Origin: Nemertoderma westbladi
Taxonomy: Eukaryota; Xenacoelomorpha; Nemertodermatida; Nemertodermatidae
Direction of reading: 5' to 3'
Assembly (NCBI GenBank): GCA_032718475.1
Contig: JAUCBJ010006677.1
Location: 1-64,000, forward strand
DNA: 64,000 nt
The notes beneath the pieces were generated by a model. That model had not been told where the DNA came from. It did no database searches and saw nothing but the letters and a program-made list of their open reading frames with translations. Shown here in pieces: positions 14,101 to 29,477 of this stretch. The first letter of the stretch is position 1. Each line of letters begins with the position of its first letter. The position numbers and the translations under genes are program-made.

Positions 14101-17100
14101 ATACAATATAGGAACGAAGTGAACGCTGTAATATACAATATAGGAACGAAGTGAACGTTGTAACATATAATATAGGAACAAAGTGAATGCTGTAACATAC
14201 AATATAGGAATGAAGTGAATGCTGTAACATACAAAATAGGAACAAAGTGAATGCTGTAACATACAATATAGGAATGAAGTGAGCACTGTAATATACAATA
14301 TAGGAACGAAGTGAATGCTGTAATATACAATATAGGAACAAAGTGAGCGCTGTAATATACAATATAGGAACGAAGTGAACGCTGTAACATACAATATAGG
14401 AACGAAGTGAACGCTGTAATATACAATATAGGAACGAAGTGAATGCTGTAACATACAATATAGGAACGAAGTGAACGCTGTAATATACAATATAGGAACG
14501 AAGTGAATGCTGTAACATACAATATAGGAACGAAGTGAACGCTGTAACATACAATATAGGAATGAAGTGAATGCTGTAATATATAATATAGGAACGAAGT
14601 GAACGCTGTAACATACAACATAGGAACGAACTGAACGCTGTAACATACAATATAGGAACGAAGTGAACACTGTAACATACAATATAGGAATGAAGTGAAT
14701 GCTGTAACATACAATATAGGAATGAAGTGAATGCTGTAACATACAATATAGGAACGAAGTGAACGCTGTAACATACAATATAGGAACGAAGTGAACGCTG
14801 TAACATACAATATAGGAACAAAGTGAGCGCTGTAATATACAATATAGGAACGAAGTGAACGCTGTAACATACAATATAGGAACGAAGTGAACGCTGTAAT
14901 ATATAATATAGGAACGAAGTGAACGCTGTAACATACAATATAGGAACGAAGTGAACGCTGTAACATACAATATAGGAACGAAGTGAACGCTGTAATATAT
15001 AATATAGGAACGAAGTGAATGCTGTAATATACAATATAGGAACGAAGTGAACGCTGTAACATACAATATAGGAACAAAGTGAGAGCTGTAGTATACAATA
15101 TAGGAACGAAGTGAATGCTGTAATATACAATATAGGAACGAAGTGAACGCTGTAACATACAATATAGGAATGAAGTGAGCGCTGTAATATACAATATAGG
15201 AACAAAGTGAACGCTGTAACATACAATATAGGAACAAAGTGAGCGCTGTAATATACAATATAGGAACGAAGTGAATGCTGTAATATACAATATAGGAACG
15301 AAGTGAACGCTGTAATATACAATATAGGAACGAAGTGAACGCTGTAACATACAATATAGGAATGAAGTGAGCGCTGTAATATACAATATAGGAACGAAGT
15401 GAATGCTGTAATATACAATATAGGAACGAAGTGAACGCTGTAATATACAATATAGGAACGAAGTGAACGCTGTAACATACAATATAGGAATGAAGTGAAC
15501 GCTGTAACATATAATATAGGAACGAAGTGAATGCTGTAACATACAATATAGGAACGAAGTGAATGCTGTAACATACAATATAGGAACGAAGTGAACGCTG
15601 TAACATACAATATAGGAACGAAGTGAACGCTGTAACATACAATATAGGAACGAAGTGGATGCTGTAACATACAATATAGGAACGAAGTGAATGCTGTAAC
15701 ATACAATATAGGAACGAAGTGAACGCTGTAACATACAATATAGGAATGAAGTGAGCGCTGTAATATACAATATAGGAACGAAGTGAATGCTGTAACATAC
15801 AATATAGGAACGAAGTGAACGCTGTAACATACAATATAGGAATGAAGTGAATGCTGTAATATACAATATAGGAACGAAGTGAATGCTGTAATATACAATA
15901 TAGGAACAAAGTGAGCGCTGTAATATACAATATAGGAACGAAGTGAACGCTGTAACATACAATATAGGAACGAAGTGAACGCTGTAATATACAATATAGG
16001 AACGAAGTGAATGCTGTAACATACAATATAGGAACGAAGTGAACGCTGTAACATATAATATAGGAACGAAGTGAATGCTGTAATATACAATATAGGAACG
16101 AAGTGAACGCTGTAATATACAATATAGGAACGAAGTGAACGCTGTAATATACAATATAGGAACGAAGTGAACGCTGTAACATACAATATAGGAACGAAGT
16201 GAACGCTGTAATATATAATATAGGAACGAAGTGAATGCTGTAATATACAATATAGGAACGAAGTGAACGCTGTAATATACAATATAGGAACGAAGTGAAC
16301 GCTGTAACATACAATATAGGAATGAAGTGAACGCTGTAACATATAATATAGGAACGAAGTGAATGCTGTAACATACAATATAGGAACGAAGTGAATGCTG
16401 TAACATACAATATAGGAACGAAGTGAACGCTGTAACATACAATATAGGAACGAAGTGAACGCTGTAACATACAATATAGGAACGAAGTGAATGCTGTAAC
16501 ATACAATATAGGAACGAAGTGAATGCTGTAACATACAATATAGGAACGAAGTGAATGCTGTAACATACAATATAGGAACGAAGTGAATGCTGTAACATAC
16601 AATATAGGAACGAAGTGAATGCTGTAACATACAATATAGGAACGAAGTGAATGCTGTAATATACAATATAGGAACGAAATGAACGCTGTAACATACAATA
16701 TAGGAACGAAGTGAACGCTGTAACATACAATATAGGAACGAAGTGAATGCTGTAACATACAATATAGGAACGAAGTGAACACTGTGACATACAATATAGG
16801 AACGAAGTGAACGCTGTAATATACAATATAGGAACGAAGTGAACGCTGTAACATACAATATAGGAACAACGTGAGCGCTGTAATATACAATATAGGAACG
16901 AAGTGAACGCTGTAACATACAATATAGGAATGAAGTGAACGCTGTAATATACAATATAGGAACGAAGTGAATGCTGTAACATACAATATAGGAATGAAGT
17001 GAACGCTGTAATATACAATATAGGAACGAAGTGAACGCTGTAACATACAATATAGGAACGAAGTTAACGCTGTAACATACAATATAGGAATGAAGTGAAC

Positions 17101-20100
17101 GCTGTAATATACAATATAGGAACGAACTGAACGCTGTAACATACAATATAGGAACGAAGTGAACGCTGTAACATACAATATAGGAATGAAGTGAGCGCTG
17201 TAATATACAATATAGGAACAAAGTGAGCGCTGTAATATACAATATAGGAACGAAGTGAATGCTGTAATATACAATATAGGAACGAAGTGAACGCTGTAAT
17301 ATACAATATAGGAACGAAGTGAACGCTGTAATATACAATATAGGAACGAAGTGAACGCTGTAACATACAATATAGGAATGAAGTGAACGCTGTAACATAT
17401 AATATAGGAACGAAGTGAATGCTGTAACATACAATATAGGAATGAAGTGAACGCTGTAATATACAATATAGGAACGAACTGAACGCTGTAACATACAATA
17501 TAGGAACGAAGTGAACGCTGTAACATACAATATAGGAATGAAGTGAGCGCTGTAATATACAATATAGGAACAAAGTGAGCGCTGTAATATACAATATAGG
17601 AACGAAGTGAATGCTGTAATATACAATATAGGAACAAAGTGAGCGCTGTAATATACAATATAGGAACGAAGTGAATGCTGTAATATACAATATAGGAACG
17701 AAGTGAACGCTGTAATATACAATATAGGAACGAAGTGAACGCTGTAACATACAATATAGGAATGAAGTGAACGCTGTAATATACAATATAGGAACGAAGT
17801 GAATGCTGTAACATACAATATAGGAATGAAGTGAACGCTGTAATATACAATATAGGAACGAACTGAACGCTGTAACATACAATATAGGAACGAAGTGAAC
17901 GCTGTAACATACAATATAGGAATGAAGTGAGCGCTGTAATATACAATATAGGAACAAAGTGAGCGCTGTAATATACAATATAGGAACGAAGTGAATGCTG
18001 TAATATACAATATAGGAACGAAGTGAATGCTGTAACATACAATATAGGAACGAAGTGAACGCTGTAACATACAATATAGGAATGAAGTGAATGCTGTAAT
18101 ATACAATATAGGAACGAAGTGAATGCTGTAATATACAATATAGGAACGAAGTGAACGCTGTAACATACAATATAGGAATGAAGTGAATGCTGTAATATAC
18201 AATATAGGAACGAAGTGAATGCTGTAATATACAATATAGGAACGAAGTGAATGCTGTAATATACAATATAGGAACGAAGTGAACGCTGTAACATACAATA
18301 TAGGAATGAAGTGAACGCTGTAACATACAATATAGGAACGAAGTGAACGCTGTAACATACAATATAGGAATGAAGTGAATGCTGTAATATACAATATAGG
18401 AACAAAGTGAACGCTGTAACATACAACATAGGAACAAAGTGAGCGCTGTAATATACAATATAGGAACGAAGTGAACGCTGTAACATACAACATAGGAACG
18501 AAGTGAATGCTGTAATATACAATATAGGAACGAAGTGAACGCTGTAATATACAATATAGGAACGAAGTGAACACTGTGACATGCAATATAGGAACGAAGT
18601 GAATGCTGTAATATACAATATAGGAACGAAGTGAACGCTGTAATATACAATATAGGAACGAAGTGAACGCTGTAACATACAATATAGGAACGAAGTGAAC
18701 GCTGTAACATACAATATAGGAATGAAGTGAATGCTGTAACATACAATATAGGAACGAAGTGAACGCTGTAATATATAATATAGGAACGAAGTGAATGCTG
18801 TAATATACAATATAGGAACGAAGTGAACGCTGTAATATACAATATAGGAACGAAGTGAACGCTGTAACATACAATATAGGAATGAAGTGAGCGCTGTAAC
18901 ATACAATATAGGAACGAAGTGAACGCTGTAACATACAATATAAGAACGAAGTGAACGCTGTAACATGCATTATAGGAACGAAGTGAATGCTGTAATATAC
19001 AATATAGGAACGAAGTGAATGCTGTAATATACAATATAGGAACGAAGTGAATGCTGTAATATACAATATAGGAACAAAGTGAGCGCTGTAATATACAATA
19101 TAGGAACGAAGTGAACGCTGTAACATACAATATAAGAACGAAGTGAACGCTGTAACATGCATTATAGGAACGAAGTGAATGCTGTAATATACAATATAGG
19201 AACGAAGTGAATGCTGTAATATACAATATAGGAACGAAGTGAATGCTGTAATATACAATATAGGAACAAAGTGAGCGCTGTAATATACAATATAGGAACG
19301 AAGTGAATGCTGTAATATACAATATAGGAACGAAGTGAATGCTGTAATATACAATATAGGAACAAAGTGAGCGCTGTAATATACAATATAGGAACGAAGT
19401 GAATGCTGTAATATACAATATAGGAACAAAGTGAGCGCTGTAATATACAATATAGGAACGAAGTGAATGCTGTAATATACAATATAGGAATGAAGTGAGC
19501 GCTGTAATATACAATATAGGAACGAAGTGAATGCTGTAATATACAATATAGGAACGAAGTGAACGCTGTAACATACAATATAGGAATGAAGTGAATGCTG
19601 TAATATACAATATAGGAACAAAGTGAACGCTGTAACATACAATATAGGAACAAAGTGAATGCTGTAATATACAATATAGGAACGAAGTGAACGCTGTATC
19701 ATACAATATAGGAATGAAGTGAATGCTGTAATATACAATATAGGAACGAAGTGAATGCTGTAACATACAATATAGGAATGAAGTGAACGCTGTAATATAC
19801 AATATAGGAACGAACTGAACGCTGTAACATACAATATAGGAACGAAGTGAATGCTGTAATATACAATATAGGAACGAAGTGAATGCTGTAATATACAATA
19901 TAGGAACGAAGTGAATGCTATAATATGCAATATAGGAATGAAGTGAACGCTGTAATATACAATATAGGAACAAAGTGAATGCTGTAACATACAATATAGG
20001 AATGAAGTGAATGCTGTAATATACAATATAGGAACGAACTGAACGCTGTAACATACAATATAGGAACGAAGTGAATGCTGTAATATACAATATAGGAACG

Positions 20101-23100
20101 AAGTGAATGCTGTAATATACAATATAGGAACGAAGTGAATGCTATAATATGCAATATAGGAACGAAGTGAACGCTGTAATATACAATATAGGAACGAACT
20201 GAACACTGTAACATACAATATAGGAACGAAGTGAACGCTGTAACATACAATATAGGAATGAAGTGAATGCTGTAACATACAATATAGGAACGAAGTGAAT
20301 GCTGTAATATACAATATAGGAACGAAGTGAATGCTGTAATATACAATATAGGAACGAAGTGAATGCTGTAATATACAATATAGGAACGAAGTGAATGCTG
20401 TAATATACAATATAGGAACAAAGTGAGCGCTGTAATATACAATATAGGAACGAAGTGAATGCTGTAATATACAATATAGGAACAAAGTGAGCGCTGTAAT
20501 ATACAATATAGGAACAAAGTGAGCGCTGTAATATACAATATAGGAACGAAGTGAATGCTGTAATATACAATATAGGAACAAAGTGAGCGCTGTAATATAC
20601 AATATAGGAACGAAGTGAATGCTGTAATATACAATATAGGAACGAAGTGAATGCTGTAATATACAATATAGGAACAAAGTGAGCGCTGTAATATACAATA
20701 TAGGAACGAAGTGAACGCTGTAATATACAATATAGGAACGAAGTGAACGCTGTAACATACAATATAGGAATGAAGTGAACGCTGTAATATACAATATAGG
20801 AACGAAGTGAATGCTGTAACATACAATATAGGAATGAAGTGAACGCTGTAATATACAATATAGGAACGAACTGAACGCTGTAACATACAATATAGGAACG
20901 AAGTGAACGCTGTAACATACAATATAGGAATGAAGTGAGCGCTGTAATATACAATATAGGAACAAAGTGAGCGCTGTAATATACAATATAGGAACGAAGT
21001 GAATGCTGTAATATACAATATAGGAACGAAGTGAATGCTGTAACATACAATATAGGAACGAAGTGAACGCTGTAACATACAATATAGGAATGAAGTGAAT
21101 GCTGTAATATACAATATAGGAACGAAGTGAATGCTGTAATATACAATATAGGAACGAAGTGAACGCTGTAATATACAATATAGGAACGAAGTGAATGCTG
21201 TAATATACAATATAGGAACGAAGTGAACGCTGTAACATACAATATAGGAATGAAGTGAATGCTGTAATATACAATATAGGAACAAAGTGAACGCTGTAAC
21301 ATACAATATAGGAACAAAGTGAGCGCTGTAATATACAATATAGGAACGAAGTGAACGCTGTAACATACAACATAGGAACGAAGTGAATGCTGTAATATAC
21401 AATATAGGAACGAAGTGAACGCTGTAATATACAATATAGGAACGAAGTGAACACTGTGACATACAATATAGGAACGAAGTGAATGCTGTAATATACAATA
21501 TAGGAACGAAGTGAACGCTGTAATATACAATATAGGAACGAAGTGAACGCTGTAACATACAATATAGGAACGAAGTGAACGCTGTAACATACAATATAGG
21601 AATGAAGTGAATGCTGTAACATACAATATAGGAACGAAGTGAACGCTGTAATATATAATATAGGAACGAAGTGAATGCTGTAATATACAATATAGGAACG
21701 AAGTGAACGCTGTAATATACAATATAGGAACGAAGTGAACGCTGTAACATACAATATAGAAATGAAGTGAGCACTGTAACATACAATATAGGAACGAAGT
21801 GAACGCTGTAACATACAATATAAGAACGAAGTGAACGCTGTAACATGCAATATAGGAACGAAGTGAATGCTGTAATATACAATATAGGAACGAAGTGAAT
21901 GCTGTAATATACAATATAGGAACAAAGTGAGCGCTGTAATATACAATATAGGAACGAAGTGAATGCTGTAATATACAATATAGGAATGAAGTGAGCGCTG
22001 TAATATACAATATAGGAACGAAGTGAATGCTGTAATATACAATATAGGAACGAAGTGAACGCTGTAACATACAATATAGGAATGAAGTGAATGCTGTAAT
22101 ATACAATATAGGAACAAAGTGAACGCTGTAACATACAATATAGGAACAAAGTGAATGCTGTAATATACAATATAGGAACGAAGTGAACGCTGTATCATAC
22201 AATATAGGAATGAAGTGAATGCTGTAATATACAATATAGGAACGAAGTGAATGCTGTAACATACAATATAGGAATGAAGTGAACGCTGTAATATACAATA
22301 TAGGAACGAACTGAACGCTGTAACATACAATATAGGAACGAAGTGAATGCTGTAATATACAATATAGGAACGAAGTGAATGCTGTAATATACAATATAGG
22401 AATGAAGTGAATGCTGTAACATACAATATAGGAACGAAGTGAACGCTGTAACATACAATATAGGAACGAAGTGAACGCTGTAACATACAATATAGGAACA
22501 AAGTGAGCGCTGTAATATACAATATAGGAACGAAGTGAACGCTGTAACATACAATATAGGAACGAAGTGAACGCTGTAATATATAATATAGGAACGAAGT
22601 GAACGCTGTAACATACAATATAGGAACGAAGTGAACGCTGTAACATACAATATAGGAACGAAGTGAACGCTGTAATATATAATATAGGAACGAAGTGAAT
22701 GCTGTAATATACAATATAGGAACGAAGTGAACGCTGTAACATACAATATAGGAACAAAGTGAGAGCTGTAGTATACAATATAGGAACGAAGTGAATGCTG
22801 TAATATACAATATAGGAACGAAGTGAACGCTGTAACATACAATATAGGAATGAAGTGAGCGCTGTAATATACAATATAGGAACAAAGTGAACGCTGTAAC
22901 ATACAATATAGGAACAAAGTGAGCGCTGTAATATACAATATAGGAACGAAGTGAATGCTGTAACATACAATATAGGAACGAAGTGAATGCTGTAACATAC
23001 AATATAGGAACGAAGTGAACGCTGTAACATACAACATAGGAACGAAGTGAACGCTGTAACATACAATATAGGAACGAAGTGAGCGCTGTAATATACAATA

Positions 23101-26100
23101 TAGGAACAAAGTGAGCGCTGTAATATACAATATAGGAACGAAGTGAATGCTGTAATATACAATATAGGAACAAAGTGAGCGCTGTAATATACAATATAGG
23201 AACGAAGTGAATGCTGTAATATACAATATAGGAACGAAGTGAACGCTGTAATATACAATATAGGAACGAAGTGAACGCTGTAACATACAATATAGGAATG
23301 AAGTGAACGCTGTAATATACAATATAGGAACGAAGTGAATGCTGTAACATACAATATAGGAATGAAGTGAACGCTGTAATATACAATATAGGAACGAACT
23401 GAACGCTGTAACATACAATATAGGAACGAAGTGAACGCTGTAACATACAATATAGGAATGAAGTGAGCGCTGTAATATACAATATAGGAACAAAGTGAGC
23501 GCTGTAATATACAATATAGGAACGAAGTGAATGCTGTAATATACAATATAGGAACGAAGTGAATGCTGTAACATACAATATAGGAACGAAGTGAACGCTG
23601 TAACATACAATATAGGAATGAAGTGAATGCTGTAATATACAATATAGGAACGAAGTGAATGCTGTAATATACAATATAGGAACGAAGTGAACGCTGTAAC
23701 ATACAATATAGGAATGAAGTGAATGCTGTAATATACAATATAGGAATGAAGTGAACGCTGTAACATACAATATAGGAATGAAGTGAATGCTGTAATATAC
23801 AATATAGGAACGAAGTGAACGCTGTAACATACAATATAGGAATGAAGTGAACGCTGTAACATACAATATAGGAACGAAGTGAACGCTGTAACATACAATA
23901 TAGGAATGAAGTGAATGCTGTAATATACAATATAGGAACAAAGTGAACGCTGTAACATACAACATAGGAACAAAGTGAGCGCTGTAATATACAATATAGG
24001 AACGAAGTGAACGCTGTAACATACAACATAGGAACGAAGTGAATGCTGTAATATACAATATAGGAACGAAGTGAACGCTGTAACATACAATATAGGAATG
24101 AAGTGAATGCTGTAATATACAATATAGGAACGAAGTGAATGCTGTAATATACAATATAGGAACGAAGTGAAGGCTGTAATATACAATATAGGAACGAAGT
24201 GAATGCTGTAATATACAATATAGGAACGAAGTGAACGCTGTAACATACAATATAGGAATGAAGTGAATGCTGTAACATACAATATAGGAACGAAGTGAAC
24301 GCTGTAATATATAATATAGGAACGAAGTGAATGCTGTAATATACAATATAGGAACGAAGTGAACGCTGTAATATACAATATAGGAACGAAGTGAACGCTG
24401 TAACATACAATATAGGAATGAAGTGAGCGCTGTAACATACAATATAGGAACGAAGTGAACGCTGTAACATACAATATAAGAACGAAGTGAACGCTGTAAC
24501 ATGCATTATAGGAACGAAGTGAATGCTGTAATATACAATATAGGAACGAAGTGAATGCTGTAATATACAATATAGGAACAAAGTGAGCGCTGTAATATAC
24601 AATATAGGAACGAAGTGAATGCTGTAATATACAATATAGGAATGAAGTGAGCGCTGTAATATACAATATAGGAACGAAGTGAATGCTGTAATATACAATA
24701 TAGGAACGAAGTGAACGCTGTAATATACAATATAGGAATGAAGTGAATGCTGTAATATACAATATAGGAACAAAGTGAACGCTGTAACATACAATATAGG
24801 AACAAAGTGAATGCTGTAATATACAATATAGGAACGAAGTGAACGCTGTATCATACAATATAGGAATGAAGTGAATGCTGTAATATACAATATAGGAACG
24901 AAGTGAATGCTGTAACATACAATATAGGAATGAAGTGAACGCTGTAATATACAATATAGGAACGAACTGAACGCTGTAATATACAATATAGGAACGAAGT
25001 GAATGCTGTAATATACAATATAGGAACGAAGTGAATGCTGTAATATACAATATAGGAACGAAGTGAATGCTATAATATGCAATATAGGAATGAAGTGAAT
25101 GCTGTAATATACAATATAGGAACAAAGTGAACGCTGTAACATACAATATAGGAACAAAGTGAATGCTGTAATATACAATATAGGAACGAACTGAACGCTG
25201 TAACATACAATATAGGAACGAAGTGAATGCTGTAATATACAATATAGGAACGAAGTGAATGCTATAATATGCAATATAGGAACGAAGTGAACGCTGTAAT
25301 ATACAATATAGGAACGAACTGAACACTGTAACATACAATATAGGAACGAAGTGAATGCTGTAATATACAATATAGGAACAAAGTGAGCGCTGTAATATAC
25401 AATATAGGAACGAAGTGAATGCTGTAATATACAATATAGGAACGAAGTGAACGCTGTAATATACAATATAGGAACAAAGTGAGCGCTGTAATATACAATA
25501 TAGGAACGAAGTGAATGCTGTAATATACAATATAGGAACGAAGTGAACGCTGTAATATACAATATAGGAACGAAGTGAATGCTGTAACATACAATATAGG
25601 AATGAAGTGAACGCTGTAATATACAATATAGGAACGAAGTGAATGCTGTAACATACAATATAGGAATGAAGTGAACGCTGTAATATACAATATAGGAACG
25701 AAGTGAACGCTGTAACATACAATATAGGAATGAAGTGAATGCTGTAATATACAATATAGGAACAAAGTGAACGCTGTAACATACAACATAGGAACAAAGT
25801 GAGCGCTGTAATATACAATATAGGAACGAAGTGAACGCTGTAACATACAACATAGGAACGAAGTGAATGCTGTAACATACAATATAGGAACGAAGTGAAC
25901 GCTGTAATATACAATATAGGAACGAAGTGAATGCTGTAATATACAATATAGGAACGAAGTGAATGCTGTAATATACAATATAGGAACGAAGTGAACGCTG
26001 TAATATACAATATAGGAACGAAGTGAATGCTGTAATATACAATATAGGAACGAAGTGAACGCTGTAACATACAATATAGGAATGAAGTGAATGCTGTAAC

Positions 26101-29100
26101 ATACAATATAGGAACAAAGTGAACGCTGTAACATACAATATAGGAACAAAGTGAGCGCTGTAATATACAATATAGGAACGAAGTGAACGCTGTAACATAC
26201 AACATAGGAACGAAGTGAATGCTGTAATATACAATATAGGAACGAAGTGAACGCTGTAATATACAATATAGGAACGAAGTGAACACTGTGACATACAATA
26301 TAGGAACGAAGTGAATGCTGTAATATACAATATAGGAACGAAGTGAACGCTGTAATATACAATATAGGAACGAAGTGAACGCTGTAACATACAATATAGG
26401 AACGAAGTGAACGCTGTAACATACAATATAGGAACGAAGTGAATGCTGTAATATACAATATAGGAATGAAGTGAGCGCTGTAATATACAATATAGGAACG
26501 AAGTGAATGCTGTAATATACAATATAGGAACGAAGTGAACGCTGTAATATACAATATAGGAACGAAGTGAACGCTGTAACATACAATATAGAAATGAAGT
26601 GAGCACTGTAACATACAATATAGGAACGAAGTGAACGCTGTAACATACAATATAAGAACGAAGTGAACGCTGTAACATGCAATATAGGAACGAAGTGAAT
26701 GCTGTAATATACAATATAGGAACGAAGTGAATGCTGTAACATACAATATAGGAACAAAGTGAGCGCTGTAATATACAATATAGGAACGAAGTGAATGCTG
26801 TAATATACAATATAGGAACGAAGTGAATGCTGTAATATACAATATAGGAACGAAGTGAATGCTGTAATATACAATATAGGAACGAAGTGAACGCTGTAAC
26901 ATACAATATAGGAATGAAGTGAATGCTGTAATATACAATATAGGAACAAAGTGAACGCTGTAACATACAATATAGGAACAAAGTGAATGCTGTAATATAC
27001 AATATAGGAACGAAGTGAACGCTGTATCATACAATATAGGAATGAAGTGAATGCTGTAATATACAATATAGGAACGAAGTGAATGCTGTAACATACAATA
27101 TAGGAATGAAGTGAACGCTGTAATATACAATATAGGAACGAACTGAACGCTGTAACATACAATATAGGAACGAAGTGAATGCTGTAATATACAATATAGG
27201 AACGAAGTGAATGCTGTAATATACAATATAGGAACGAAGTGAATGCTATAATATGCAATATAGGAACGAAGTGAACGCTGTAATATACAATATAGGAACA
27301 AAGTGAATGCTGTAACATACAATATAGGAACGAAGTGAATGCTGTAATATACAATATAGGAACGAAGTGAATGCTGTAATATACAATATAGGAACGAAGT
27401 GAATGCTGTAATATACAATATAGGAACGAAGTGAACGCTGTAATATACAATATAGGAACGAAGTGAATGCTGTAATATACAATATAGGAACGAAGTGAAT
27501 GCTGTAATATACAATATAGGAACGAAGTGAATGCTATAATATGCAATATAGGAACGAAGTGAACGCTGTAACATACAATATAGGAACGAAGTGAATGCTG
27601 TAATATTCAATATAGGAATGAAGTGAATGCTGTAATATACAATATAGGAACGAAGTGAATGCTATAATATGCAATATAGGAACGAAGTGAACGCTGTAAT
27701 ATACAATATAGGAACGAAGTGAATGCTGTAATATACAATATAGGAACGAAGTGAATGCTGTAATATACAATATAGGAACGAAGTGAACGCTGTAACATAC
27801 AATATAGGAATGAAGTGAACGCTGTAATATACAATATAGGAACGACGTGAACGCTGTAACATACAATATAGGAACGAAGTGAACGCTGTAATATACAATA
27901 TAGGAATGAAGTGAACGCTGTAATATACAATATAGGAACGACGTGAACGCTGTAACATACAATATAGGAACGAAGTGAACGCTGTATCATACAATATAGG
28001 AACGAAGTGAACGCTGTAATATACAATATAGGAATGAAGTGAACGCTGTAATATACAATATAGGAACGAAGTGAACGCTGTAACATACAATATAGGAACG
28101 AAGTGAACGCTGTAATATACAATATAGGAACGACGTGAACGCTGTAACATACAATATAGGAACGAAGTGAACGCTGTATCATACAATATAGGAACGAAGT
28201 GAACGCTGTAATATACAATATAGGAATGAAGTGAACGCTGTAATATACAATATAGGAACGAAGTGAACGCTGTAATATACAATATAGGAACGAAGTGAAC
28301 GCTGTGACATACAATATAGGAACGAAGTGAACGCTGTAATATACAATATAGGAACGAAGTGAACGCTGTGACATGCAATATAGGAACGAAGTGAACGCTG
28401 TAATATACAATATAGGAACGAAGTGAACGCTGTAATATACAATATAGGAATGAAGTGAACGCTGTAATGTACAATATAGGAACGAAGTGAACGCTGTATC
28501 ATACAATATAGGAACGAAGTGAACGCTGTAATATACAATATAGGAATGAAGTGAACGCTGTAATATACAATATAGGAACGACGTGAACGCTGTAACATAC
28601 AATATAGGAACGAAGTGAACGCTGTATCATACAATATAGGGACGAAGTGAACGCTGTAATATACAATATAGGAATGAAGTGAACGCTGTAATATACAATA
28701 TAGGAACGAAGTGAACGCTGTGACATACAATATAGGAACGAAGTGAATGCTGTAATATACAATATAGGAACGAAGTGAACGCTGTGACATGCAATATAGG
28801 AACGAAGTGAACGCTGTAATATACAATATAGGAACGAAGTGAACGCTGTAATATACAATATAGGAACGAAGTGAACGCTGTAATATACAATATAGGAACG
28901 AAGTGAACACTGTATCATACAATATAGGAACGAAGTGAACGCTGTATCATACAATATAGGAACGAAGTGAATGCTGTAATATACAATATAGGAATGAAGT
29001 GAATGCTGTAACATACAATATAGGAACGAAGTGAACGCTGTAATATACAATATAGGAACGAAGTGAACGCTGTAACATACAATATAGGAATGAAGTGAAT

Positions 29101-29176
29101 GCTGTAACATACAATATAGGAATGAAGTGAATGCTGTAACATACAATATAGGAACGAAGTGAACGCTGTAACATAC
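5138..29176. repeat. 32-bp minisatellite array, part 1 (about 751 units)
   Basis: Tandem copies of a 32-bp unit with core GGAACGAAGTGAACGCTG. The GG of the core recurs from 5151 to 29151 at exactly 750 x 32 bp, so there is no net insertion or deletion. The plus strand is purine-rich (21 of 32 in the consensus; A 14, T 6). Common variants are CG to TG or CA at the two CpG sites, GAACG to GAGCG, and AACATAC to AATATAC. No plus-strand trinucleotide in the consensus reads as a stop on the minus strand, so all three minus frames stay open over kilobases. I treat these frames as non-coding. Confidence 0.98.
10441..11178. repeat. Recurrent higher-order block within the 32-bp array
   Basis: A block marked by the rare variant GAGAGCTGTAGTATAC (10761) recurs at 12393, 15081 and 22761. 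The spacings are 51, 84 and 240 units of 32 bp. The copy at 14761-15498 (offset 4320 bp, 135 units) matches almost base for base until the two diverge at 11179/15499, and 22441-22960 matches 10441-10960. Another block, about 6040-7140, reappears at 13240-14340 (offset 7200 bp, 225 units). A third marker, GAACACTGTG, lies at 16777, 18569, 21449 and 26281, also spaced by whole units. Confidence 0.9.
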
Positions 29177-29392
29177 TGTGGCGTACAGGGGTGTGGGATA
29201 TGGAGTTAGGTTGTTGACACGGTTGCCTAGCAACGATCTAGGATTCTGGTTGTAGGCTATGTACCGGTACCTCTTCAGTACAGACTTACTGAGTTGTGCA
29301 ACTCGTCATCCTACAATATATGAATTACAATACTGCCGTATACAGATAACAAATCTTATTATTATAACTTCATAATTTAGCCTGACGCTAAA
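29177..29392 (+). repeat. 5' LTR of the Gypsy element
   Basis: 216 bp, starting TGTGGCGTACAGGG and ending GACGCTAAA. It differs from the 3' LTR by A to C within ATTACAATAC (ATTACCATAC in the 3' copy). Confidence 0.93.
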
Positions 29393-29393
29393 C

Positions 29394-29409
29394 TGGTGAC
29401 CCAGCATGG
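29394..29409 (+). promoter_or_regulatory. Primer-binding site of the Gypsy element
   Basis: TGGTGACCCAGCATGG begins two bases after the 5' LTR. Its first nine bases agree with the complement of a tRNA-Trp 3' end, the primer reported for CsRn1-type elements; the remainder does not match well, so the primer is tentative. Confidence 0.55.
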
Positions 29410-29477
29410 TGAACTCGCTAATTTAAACAGTTGCAGAATAATCCCCATGTTCAGCTATTAGCCTATTAACTACCGGT

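Noticed and set aside
5138-29176. CRISPR array
   Set aside because: Units of 32 bp follow each other without spacers, and the locus is an animal intron with splice sites and retrotransposons.
5067-29233. ORFs of 3983, 4614, 6455, 2286 and 1783 codons on the minus strand
   Set aside because: They overlap in all three minus frames and are fully explained by a stop-free 32-bp repeat. No frame is favoured and there is no independent start, domain or conserved end.
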